Below, piece after piece: positions 23,301-35,572 of a DNA stretch of 64,000 nt. This stretch comes from Zygaena filipendulae. Its lineage: Eukaryota; Arthropoda; Insecta; Lepidoptera; Zygaenidae. Within the stretch, counting starts at the first letter, position 1, and each line of letters starts with the position of its first letter. A model generated the notes under the pieces. It saw nothing but the letters and a program-made list of their open reading frames with translations, did not search any database and had not been told where the DNA came from. The stretch covers positions 8,598,501 through 8,662,500 of the forward strand of contig OU015659.1 of assembly GCA_907165275.2 (NCBI GenBank), in the 5' to 3' direction. Made by a program: the position numbers and the translations under genes.

Positions 23301-26300
23301 AAACAAAAAAAAGAAAGAAAAAAAAAATTGGTGATTGAATTTTGTGCTGAAAAAATGTGTGGTGGCTACAGGGACAAAAAAATGCGTTCGGTCTAGCATA
23401 GCCCGGAAAAAAGAATGTGTCTGCAGCTACTACTTCGGACTAGCACGATTCAATCCAGTTTTACTTAGATATCATTTTCTAATAGTTAAATTGTGCTAGT
23501 GTTTTTGAGTGTTTCGAATAACTAGTTGCGTGGAGTTTTTGAGTGTTTCGAAAGCTAGCTTGTACGAGTGTTTTTGAGTGATGTTGAGAGTGAGATATTA
23601 TGTCAGGATGAACGAGCGTTCGTATTAGTTTTCTATCTTGGATTTCTTCCTGTGATTTTAGCGCCCGAGGACGTGCGCATGTCAGTATGGCCGTGTCGGC
23701 GAGAGGGTAGTTTCGTTATCAATAACGTTTCCCGCCGACTAATAGCGGTTGTAGTACGTTCGTTCCCCCGCTCCACTCCATTGCCCGACTCGTCTTTGTT
23801 AGAACTTGATATAAAACGCGGGTATGCGTAAGCCACGGTTCATTGTTACTTTGTGTTCGGTTCAGTGCAGTTATAGTGTCGTATCAATCTAATAGTGATT
23901 ACGTGTGCTGTGTCATCTAGTTGTTTCCAGAGGTTTGCTTAAGTCGGGAGCACGGGCAGTGGAGGTGAGCGTTCATGCATTGTAAAGGGGCCCCATTAAA
24001 CCTACACCTGGGTCGCAAGTCCCAGGCACTGCTCCGTGTTCCCAACGGATATCTGGTATGCTGTATTATCTATAACTATGTTGGTGCAATTGCCTATTAT
24101 AGTTCAATATTCCTATGCTCTAATTTCCTACACCTACATATTTCATAATAAACAAAACTTACCTCGCGAAACAAAACTCGAAGCGGATCAAAAATATTTG
24201 GTCGCAGTATAATCACCACTTTACCAATTTTACAATACGAGCGCACGAAAGTCGGGACGCGGAACAAAATGGCACAGGTCCTGCCTCGACGGGCGCTCGC
24301 GCCATTCTAATCGGTATCCGGTTGTGTATTGTAATTTATACTGATGTTTAGATCAATATATTGACAAATTATTTGCTAATATTTGCAAAATAACTGTAGA
24401 AATCAATTCTCCAAAGAACATTGTTTATTTTGGGATAATTTTATTTTAGTTATTACTGTGTATTTAACCAAAAATCACGATAAAATTGACACTTTAATCT
24501 TAAAAATTTACCAAATTATTTCTTTTTTTTATTCAATAATGGTAATGAAATTCAAAAATCTATTACATTAAATGACGACAAAAATATATGTCCGATGATT
24601 ACTATATTTTTTGAAACTTATTATATCAGCATTATTAATAGATATAGGACTTTGAAATTGAGTCTGCGGCCATTTTTCACTAAAATGGTTGTGGGAGAAG
24701 AGGCACTAAAAATTTACCAAATTAGTTTTAGTAAATGTGTTACATTAAATGTCAACACCAAAGATAGACCTATTTTTTGCAGTTATTAAATAATTTTTGG
24801 GTGTTACTTAACATAGTAATTTAGGAGTCCAAAATCTTAGAAATTCGCGCGAAAATGTAAGATGGCTCTTAAAATTTTCGTCTCACTGTCTGTCTGTCTG
24901 TTTCGACTAATCTTTAAAACGTTTGGAGCGATTTTGCAGAGACTTACCTGGTGGATAGCTAATCTTTTAAAAAGTAACTAAGGCTACTTTTAATCTTTAC
25001 GTGAAATCCGAAACGTACGCGGATGAAACCGCGGGGCACAGCTATATTATAAAGCGGTAAATCTGTCTCGGAACTATTGAACCGATTCTAAAAAGCCACC
25101 ACCAAGTCGGGATCTGATGATGGGATCTTGGAGAAATCGAGGGAACTCTTCAAAAATTATAGGCACACCCATAGCGATTTGGGTATTTTTATAGTAAATC
25201 GTTCATTTGCTTTTGGAAAGCTAAATTTGAAGAAGTGGGATTGATGATGAAGACCACAGATGGTCATCGGAACTACTCAAAAATAATACGTATTTCACGG
25301 GTTCCGATTGGAGCGATTTCAAAATTTTTTTTTTGTTTGAAAGGGGATACTCCAAAATTGATTCCATTGTCACCAAGTCGAGATCTGATGATAGGATCTT
25401 AGAGTAAACGAGGGAACTCTTAAAAAATTATAGGTACACCTGTAGCGATTTTTGTATTTTTTATAGTAAAACGTTTATTTAACAAAATTTTAACAAAAAA
25501 ATTAAAACCGACTTCCAAAAACACAAAACTAAAAATAAAAAGTTGAAAATAACAAAATACCGATTAATTCCAAAAGACAAAAACACACGTAATATTATTA
25601 TTGGTTTGTGCTACCACTCATCGGTTTGAAGTCGGTGACAAGCCAAATATGGAGGCCGGAGGGGGTAGATGGGCTAAGTCGACTCCCGCCACCAGCTCTT
25701 CGTGAGCAGAACAACCCAAGTGGGCAGATACCAGCGGGCTTGTCACCGAATTCAAACCGATGAGTGGTAGCACAAACCAATAATAATATTACGTGTGTTT
25801 TTGTCTTTTGGAATTAATCGGTATTTTGTTATTTTCAGCTTTTTATTTTTAGTTTTTTTAGTTTTGTGTTTTTGGAAGTCGGTTTTCTCGAAACGAAGAG
25901 GTCCAGCGGAATCAAAATAAATTCGGGTAAAACTTCGGAGGAAACAGCTATTTGGTAAAGTTACGAATAATTTAAGTGTAGAAATAGAGAGACAGTGTAC
26001 TTTATTAATATGAAGCGGGTGAAACCGTAGGAGGATCAACTAATTGTTTATTTATTAATAGGCAACCGTTCCCCGTGGCTTTGCAAATCCCTACTAATAT
26101 TATAAATGCGAAAGTAACTCTGTCTGTCTGTTACGCTTTCACGCCTTAACGGCTCAAATGATCATCATGAAATAACGTGGATGACGTTGTCAGAGCTAAA
26201 GAAAAGGATATTCTGGGATAAACTACTCGTTTTATACCAGAATTTCCGCGGGGACTCCAAAGTTGACGCGGGCAAAACCGTGGAGAACAGCAAGTTCAAA

Positions 26301-29300
26301 ATAAAATCTACTTTTTCATGTCAGAAAGAGAAAAGTGAGGGAATGATTCGTTTAAGTTTAGGTCTACCTGCACTGTAGCATGGCCCAGAAGACGCCGGAG
26401 TTCCTGGATATGGTGTCAGAGTCGCTGTTAAGCGTGAGGTAGTTGCCCTGGCCGGTCCATATAAGGGCGGCACCCGCGCCTATCACCACGCTGGCCACGT
26501 ACAGCAGCCACGTGCGCGGGAACAGGAACGTTATTATGAAGAACCTGCAATAAAATCATTCACGTAAGACATGAATAATCGTGAATCGTGATCGATGATA
26601 ATGGGCTAGTTGACTAATTTTTCTTTTTTAATCCGTCTGTGGCGACCCGTATGCCTCAAATCACGAACTACACAAAGCGACGAGTACTGGCTATTAAGGA
26701 AGTCCAGAATCGCGCTAACGAAGGTTTTCACGCCGCGCTGCATATATACGACCTCCGACGATCTACAGTCGGAGCCGCGGTTCCCCGGGCATATCTACCA
26801 CCTCGCCCGGCGGGAAGCTTCCCGTTTGCCGGCGATCGAGCCATATCATCCATTCCGTTCCCAGGGAAGTCCCGAAGACAGGGTCCTTATTTACTATGAC
26901 CAAAACATGTTGCGTTAAAATAACGCGCTATAAAAATTATCTTACCCTAGTGCTCAAAGAAATTTCACTCCAAAAAAACACATTTATCTACACACATTTA
27001 CAACGCGTCCTTAATGGCATACAAATAAATACTTCGTAATATTTCGGCATCCGAAACATTTGGGGATGCGCTTTATGGGCAAGGAATGTTGTTGGTCATA
27101 GTGCATAAGGGAATCATACTCGTATACTTAAAAATAAGTATATTCAACACCGGTTGTATTTGTTTTATCGCCAATGCGCCGACAAATCACAATATGAAAC
27201 CAGAATTTTTTGTCAATGGTTTTTCTGTGATTTATATGTATACGTGTTTTTTCTTTATTTATACTTTTATCAGCTACATGAAAGCACGAATTATCGAGGA
27301 TCTGGATATGACATATTCGACAACGAAGATCGCCCCTCACCTCCTCACCGTTCTAATCCTTCATTTGTCGACGTGTAATGTCTGACGTGTGACTCGCTGC
27401 TGTACACTTCATACGCCAATCCGATCGTCAAATGGCGAATTAGAACGGTTTTTGCACCTTGAAGGTCACCGGTCACCGATCACCGCTGTCTGCATTACAA
27501 CATCCTCTAATATTCAATTAATAAATTATTATTTGGCCCTAAATACTAACAGCAAATATGTCTGTTGCGTCTAGGGTGGTACAAATATTAATGTAAATTT
27601 TAAGTTTATATCAAAGGTACAAAAGGTTAATTTGAAACCAGCGTCATTATCAGTCAATTAACCTTCGGACAGTATAGACTATAATTATATAGAATGGGTT
27701 TACTCCGGGGCGGGGTGATATAACTTCCAAATAAAGCACCATTAGGCATCTTAGCGACTAACGGCCGCACTCAGAGTCGACTTTAATGATTACTTAGTCA
27801 AGTATAGATTTGTAAAACAAAACTGCCGCAATCAGAGACGTTCAGTAAATTAATGTTAACTGGCATTTAATGAGATGTAACTTAATTGGTTAAATGCCAA
27901 TTAACATTAATTTATTAAACTTGTCTGATTGCGGCAGTTTTGTTTTAAAAATCTATACTTAACTAAGTAATCATTAAAGTCGACTCTGAGTGCGGCGGTA
28001 AGCTCTTTAAATAAAGACAAAAAAATAAACTGGACCCTCTATTGCTATTACGAATGCAGAAGGTTAAACAACAGGTTTCCAATGTTACCTCAATACTTTA
28101 GTTACTATAAGTACATAATTTTATTTAATTAACCTAATAGTACGGGAGATACCGATGCTAATTCGGGAGCGACTCGAGCGTCGTTGGGACCTATTGGGTT
28201 TTGAAGATTAGGAGATATAAACAAAATAAGGTCATATGATATTTTTTCATTCACCGGTGGGTTTAGCTTCTACAGGCTTTCAAAAATGTAAAAAAAAATA
28301 TTAAAATGGAAATACTCGAGCGCGTCAGATATTGTAGTTTAGATACTCCAAGGTGTCTCTGATATCGAAAATATATTCATCTGCCGATTTGCGTGGTGGG
28401 GGTGGCCATCCGGAAGTGGAGAAAATGAAAAAAAAAAACATTTACTCGAGCGCGTCAGATATTCAAAGGGGATGTTAAGTGAGCCCTAAAAATGCACCCC
28501 TTCGAAAATCTGCCAATTTGGAGGTGACGCAAGGTAGTAGCGAATTTTTGAAAATGCAAAAAAAAATCTCAATTTTGAAATACTCGAGCGTGTCAGATTA
28601 TTTTACAGAAGGTTCAGCTTGCACTCCAAGTTATGTTGGCTTAAAATCTGACAATAATTTTGAGGGGTATTATTAATCTGACTGCTAGAAACAAAAATTA
28701 TGATTTATTTTTAAGATTTTTTTTTCTTTCTGACGTGTAAGTTTAATAACTTTATGAGCTATTTCTTGTTCACAAAAAACACACTTTATATTTCTATGAA
28801 ATATGTAAAAGCGCACAAAATATTATTCACAAAACTAACTTTAAAGCACAAACAAGCCAGAGCGTTTTACATATAATAACATGAACGCGTTGTTTTGTGA
28901 TGAGCTTTATTATAAAATATATATAATTACATTAAAGTGAAAGGTTATAGGTGAACCTATAGTTTGATGTAATTCTTACCTTAACTTATTTTAATATGTA
29001 TTTTAACCGACCAAAAAAAGTTATAATTTGACACGTTTAGCGCCGTGATATACTGTGATAATATTATGGCGACGGAAAGTAGTGTGAGGACGGTGCGAGA
29101 GAGTGAGAGATAGAGAAAAAGTAAAAGAGAAAGAAAGACAGAGATATGAATAGGTACATGTTTCACTGCAGCTGCTCGTTCGATTCGAAGACGATTTTTG
29201 TTTCTTCGGCTTATGAAAATCGGCAGATTATATTTTTCCCGCTATCCTTGAGTTATTTACTTTAAAATAAAAAATAAATCAACTGCGCTCGAGAATGTCG

Positions 29301-32300
29301 AAGTTGCGTTTTTTTTTTGCAAGTTTGTGATCCTCTAACTCCCTTACGTCACGTTCAAATGGTCAGATTATTCATATACATACTTCTCACTATGTAATTA
29401 ACCCACCATATCTTAATCTGACGCGCTCGAGTATTTCGAGTTATCAATTTTTTTTTACTAATCTGATCGGTTATTCTAGACGCACCCACCAGTGTAGAGG
29501 GCCTATATTTGGTGGAGGTACTCAACATGGTGCAAGGTACCCCCCTTATGTTCATCTGACGCGCTTTAGCTAATCCACAAATCCCCTCTTGGCGGTCCGT
29601 ACTATAATAAAGGTTACGCTTTATTAACATCGCGTCAATAATACGAAATAGCTAGTCGGCTACAAAAATGTAATATTATGTATCAGTACATTCTGATACA
29701 TATTATACCCGTATTGACATTCCTTGCACGCTGGGAGTCTTCGAGTTTTTCCACTAGGGCCTGATAGCTTTGTCGATATTTATTTATTTAGAACCATTTG
29801 CTGGTTGAGATAACATCACCTACATAATATTAGTACAATCATTCTCATTTATCAGCCATATTTCTTCTCATTGTAAACAACTGTCGGCAACAAATATGAG
29901 ATTATATCATAATATCTACGTGACAATCGTACCAACCTTGTAGTCACGTGACTCCTTCAAAATTAATAAATTGGAATTTGTTGAATATGTTTTCATTATT
30001 TATTTGTACTCAAGTTTTGAAATACTTACAGTATTACAAAATCGATAAATGTTACGACAGGAAGTCTACAGCCACATTTAAAAGTACACCGTACAACCAA
30101 TCATCACAGAGAAGATATTTTACATCCTAACTTAGCTCAACTAACAACAAAAGGGATGTTTACGACTTTTGAAAATCAAAATTCTAATTAGTCCGGTTTG
30201 TAGATTAATAAAAAATATTGGACACGTATTTTTTGCTTTTTCAAATTAATGAAAATATACATAGATATAGCGCATTAAAATTTAGGGTGGGGGCTCATGA
30301 CGTCATTAACCGTTATAAGCCCCCATGCAAACTGCACTGGCTAGTGACGTCACGCGAAATTTCAACTCAATGTATCGCCGTTATTGTTTGATTACGTAAA
30401 AAAATAAAAAATACGTGTCCAATACTTTTTATTAATCTACAAACCGGAATAAAAAAAAATATCAAATAGCCCATTAGACTAATATAGTCGCATAGTTTCT
30501 ACTGTACAAAGCCTGAAAAAATTGTTAACTAGATATAGGTAATACGATGTTACGAAAACCAGCGATGGGTTAGACTAGGTTGTTGACCTGTCTAGTGGAG
30601 ACTGTCACACCTACACCATTGTGCTGAGACTAGACGGTGGACGTTATGTATATTATGTAGATATGTATGTATATTAATAAATAAATTAATATTTAATGAT
30701 TTTAATTGACACTGCATTGTCATTATAATAACGCTTCTCAAGTCAACACACAGATCACATCCCACACTACATGAATTTTTTAAATTTGTTTCGTAGAAAT
30801 CAAGCCAACGTATACCTAGTAGATTGGAAAGTGGAACCCTGTATGATGTATCACATATCACTCATCACGTCATGTACCAATATTACAAAGAAAACAAGTT
30901 AAACAACCGTATAATAGTGTGAAGACCCGAACGATATTTTTGCGATAATATCACGATTAATCGCATTTCGTTGAGCCAAAGTTGCCCTCTCGCAGTAATC
31001 AGTTACAGACGTTACTAGACCCTGAATATTTAGTGAACGAATAAAAACGTCATCTAGGTATTAAAATAAAATCTTCACTAATTTTTCAATCTTATTACAT
31101 GGAGAAAGTATTCAATTAACTGCTCACTCCGCGGTTTCACCCGAGTATGGTCCTTTTTCATTGTGGGGGTTGAACCACCTACAACCCTGCAATACTTACG
31201 TATTCTATAAAGAATAGTCCAAATACCGATTTCCATGACTGCATCAATAGGTACTAATAACTTTCATACAATCTTTTAATCCTTCACTTGTTTTTTTTTT
31301 TTAGGATTTTTTTTTAACGCTGCCCAAAAAAATTAATTAATCCATATCCATACTTATATTATAAATTCGGAAGTAAACTCTGTCTGTCTGTTACCTTTTC
31401 GCACCTTAACTACTCAATCGATCATCCTGACATCTTGTGTATCTACACATTGTCAAGGGTAGGTACAGAAAATAACAGGGCAAGTACTTTTACCCGAAAT
31501 TAACGCGGATGAAACCGCGGGAACATCTAGTAGATATATTCATTCATTCGGCTCGCGCCACATCATACCTACCAGAGATGATATTCACGAAGATTGAACA
31601 AGTGAAAGTTTTTCCGCGTCGCTTGCGTCTCTAACTAGGTATGTACAATAAAAAGTCATTGTGTTATGTCTACAAAGTACAAATAATAATACCGTTAACT
31701 ATTATAAATGATAGTTATGTATAAACTCTCCATTTTGCTATCATACATTAACTAGGTAATTTGAAGATTCAAAAGTACCTATCTAAAAAATTAAGGAATA
31801 TAATATCAAGCTGTATGTGAGCGAGGATTTAAAATGAATAGGTACTTACACCTATACCTACGGAATGTTGTTCACTCCACGAAAATTGTTATGCCAGTAA
31901 CGTGTTTTTTTAAGTTGGACCGTAAAATACAAACTGAGGTAAGAATATTGGTTATTGTTGTAGATACCTATATGTATTTATTGTAATTAATAAAGTATTA
32001 AGTATACTTATTCCATAAACATTCAAAATTTTTTTTAGAAACTGGCAAATATTGAGAAACTAGTTACCAATCTACAAGGTGCCTAATTCAGAAATACTAC
32101 TTCCGTAGTACGTACTATTTATATCTATACTTATAATACAGAAGAGGTCAATTCTGTACATTGAAGATATATTCAAAATTAATATTGGACGATGAATGGT
32201 GATCGATACTGATGCCAAAAATGCAATCAGTAAATTTTTTGTTTGTCTGTCTGTCTGTATGTGCACGCATGGGTCAAAAACTACTGAAGGGATTTTAACC

Positions 32301-35300
32301 AAACTTGGTACGATTGTAGTCCATACTCCTGAGCAGGTTATAGGCTATGTAACATAACGCTAAGACACATAGGAGCTGACAAGTGATAAATTTGAAGTAA
32401 GTCGGATGAAAATGCGCTTTCGAGCTTTTATCCTCGCATACGTTTACTCAATCACGCAAAAACGGCTGAATGGTTTTGGATGAAATTTGGCATGCACGTT
32501 GTCAGGGTACAGAGAAGGATATAGGGTACTTTTTATCCCGAAATTCCCGCGGGAACTCCGAAATTACCGCGGGTGAAACCGGGCGGCACAGCTATCACTA
32601 CATAGTATAAAACAAAGTCGCTTTCTCTGTCCCTATATCCCTATGTATGCTTAAATCTTTAAAACTACGCAACGGATTTTGATGCGGTTTTCACCAATAA
32701 GTACCTAGAGTGATTCATAAGGAAGGTTAATAACTATATTTTATCCTGGAATTCCCGCGGGAACTCCGAAATAACCGCGGGTGAAACCGCACGGGTCAGC
32801 TAGTTATACATAAATGCGAAAGTGAGTTTATTTGTTTGTTTGCTACGCTTTCACGCCTCAGCGGCTCAACCGATCATCATGAAATTTTGCATACACGTTG
32901 TACAGGATACAGGGAAGGACATAGGGTACTTTTTATCCCGGAATTTCCGCGGGAACTCCGAAATAAGCGCGGGTGAAACCGCGGGAATCATCTAGTATTT
33001 AAATAAATTCGAGATCATTAGTACTCACAAATAAGTGAAAGCGCCTATAACCATAGCGCCTCTTGGACCAGTCAACGAGATCATGGAGGGTGCCAACCAG
33101 TTGCATAGAGCGAGGGACGCGTAAATGATGGCCAGGGAAGTGTAGCCATCGCCAGTGAAACTAGCGTCATCCTTCGATATGCTCTCCAGCACGGTTTTCT
33201 GCAAATCAAAACTTTATTTACACACATATTCAGTGGAGATTGGATCGCAGTTCAAGGAATCCCGTTAACAGCACTGTCGGTGTAAGCAGGCGCCTGCCCA
33301 GCTCTTAATTGGAGGGGGGCAATAAATTATTACTGAGGCTTTGGAAAATAAAAACTAAATACATTGTATTCTTTCATGATACTTTTTACAAACTAAACTC
33401 TACGTTAATTTCCACGTTAATTTCAAAAAGGGGACAAAAAGTACCCTATAGCCCCCTATACAACGTGTTAATGAATTAACTGAAAACAAGAAAGTAGTTT
33501 GCTCAAAATCAACTAGCGAATCGATCGCACTTTGTTTTAATATAGGTTGTATTTCTTCATTTTTACTAGCCCATGTCTAAATTATTTATAATACAATATT
33601 TGGCGCGTACGCCGTCCGCAGCAAAAAATTTCGAACCGGTAGGCGCGGGCGTAGCGCTTGGAATTTTGTAGATAGGTCACCTCCAAGCTAATTTTGAATA
33701 ACTTTTAAAGTATAAATTTTTTCGACATAAAATATATTTTAATCATATTATTGTTTATTTTTTTAAATGGGGTGTATTAGGTTTTCAGTTAATTCATTAA
33801 CATGTTGTATAGCCAACCTTCTTGGTACCCCTGACAATGTGTGTGCAATTTTTTTTGATGATCGGTTGAGCCGTTAAGGCGTAAAAGCGAAACAAACAAA
33901 CAAATAAACAAACTCCCTTTCGCATTTATAATAGTAGGTAAGAATCGACCTGCATCAGAAAAATAAATAAACAACTTCTCGTCTTATTTTATTGGACTGA
34001 CTCAATATACTTAAACGAGTTAATTAACAATAAGTAATGTGTTTTATTGAGAACACAAGTAAATAGTTACGCAAGTAACGTACATAAGTACTTATTGGTC
34101 GTCGATTGGTTACACAAGAGATAAAGATTTAAAAGTAGGTACTACAGATATTGTGAAAGTGATTATCCTAATTAATGCGAGTGTAAGTCTGTTTGTTACG
34201 CTTCCACGCTTTAACAACTCAACCAATCATCATGGAATTTCGCATACACGTCGTATAGGGGGTACAGAAAAGGACATAAGTAAGGTACCTTTCATCCAGA
34301 AAAATTTAAAATACTACCTCTACCTATTACCTACTGTTTCCGAGGAATATAAAATCGGTTGATTAAATCTACAGTAAAGCGAGCGAAGCCGGGGGCAAAA
34401 TTTAGGGCTAATTAATTTAATATCTGAGTGTTTCGAGCTTTGATATTAGGCATGGCTAAAATAAAGTTTTACAAAATTTTATATTTTGTTATTATTATTA
34501 TAAGTACTTTATTGTAACAAATATTTAGGTATGAAAAAAAAGTTGGGTATTTATCCCGCAGGGGGATTCCAGTTAGGGTTGCCACCTTTTAAAAAAATTA
34601 TGTATTTTTCCTAAAAACTCCATGCAAAAATATAGTAACCTACTTTTGGGAAATGCAGAGGAAAAAACACACAGATGTTTCAACACTCATTATGTTTCGG
34701 GCAGCATTCATTGAAAAATTATTGCCAGTGCCAAACTGGCAATAATTGCAGTTGATGTTTTGTTGCCGAGAATACGGTGCGGTCAGACCAGTCTCAGTTA
34801 ATTTAACAAGCTTTGTTGACAGTTGAATTAGGGATAAATATGTAGTATTTTTCGTACTATATAATACTATATAATATATAATACATTTGACTGAAATATA
34901 GTACGATACTAATACTATATAATATTATAGTACGGGTGGCAACCCTAATTCCAGTCAACTTTTGCGTGATCGATAAGTATTTGCAGTAAACATCGATCGG
35001 CGAGAAAAGAGATAGATTTGAAAAGAAAGTAAAGATGGTATCTATACCTAGCTATAACACGCCAGATGATCCCTGACTTTTTTATACTTTTACTAATGTC
35101 TAAAATAAAATTGCACATAAACATAATGAGTTAAAATAAATCGTGCTTCAGAGCTGGCGTAAACCTGTTTTACCGTTGTTTGAACATAAACTAACCTAGC
35201 ATATCCCAGTGCTCGAAAGTCGGAACTAAAAACTAGTTTTTCCCGCAATTCTACTCTCGTAAATTCCAGAACCCTCCGAACTCTTCGTTCCAGGACCTAT

Positions 35301-35531
35301 GTATCTAAATTCCTGAGTTAGGGATACTGATTGCTGTAGCTTTCTATCAGTGAAAATAATTTAAGAATCGGTCCATTCATTTCAATGATTACCTATTACC
35401 TAAACTAAAGTACCCAATAAACAAAATTTTCCTCTTTATAATATTCTTAATAAATCTGAAACAAAACTGAACCTTCATTATTTTTAATAATAATAAAAAT
35501 CTACATAACAACACACAGACTAACCAGTGAC

Positions 35532-35572
<41 letters not shown>

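Larger units (their letters stand above)
22058..24132 (+). mobile_element. Non-autonomous LTR retrotransposon (LTR pair, no pol) in MFSD11 intron 3
   Basis: Two LTRs of 443 and 439 bp frame a 1193-bp interior. Both LTRs start TG and end CA, and the element is flanked by CCTA on each side (22054-22057 and 24133-24136), a 4-bp target duplication. The interior has no open frame with gag, protease, reverse transcriptase or integrase motifs. A purine-rich A/G tract sits at about 23300-23330, too far from the 3' LTR to be a normal polypurine tract. Mobilisation by an unseen autonomous relative is inferred. Strand is inferred from the TATA box direction. Confidence 0.7.

Noticed and set aside
23568..23836. 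Frames of 87 and 67 codons across the 3' LTR start
   Set aside because: They span the LTR boundary and have no motif.
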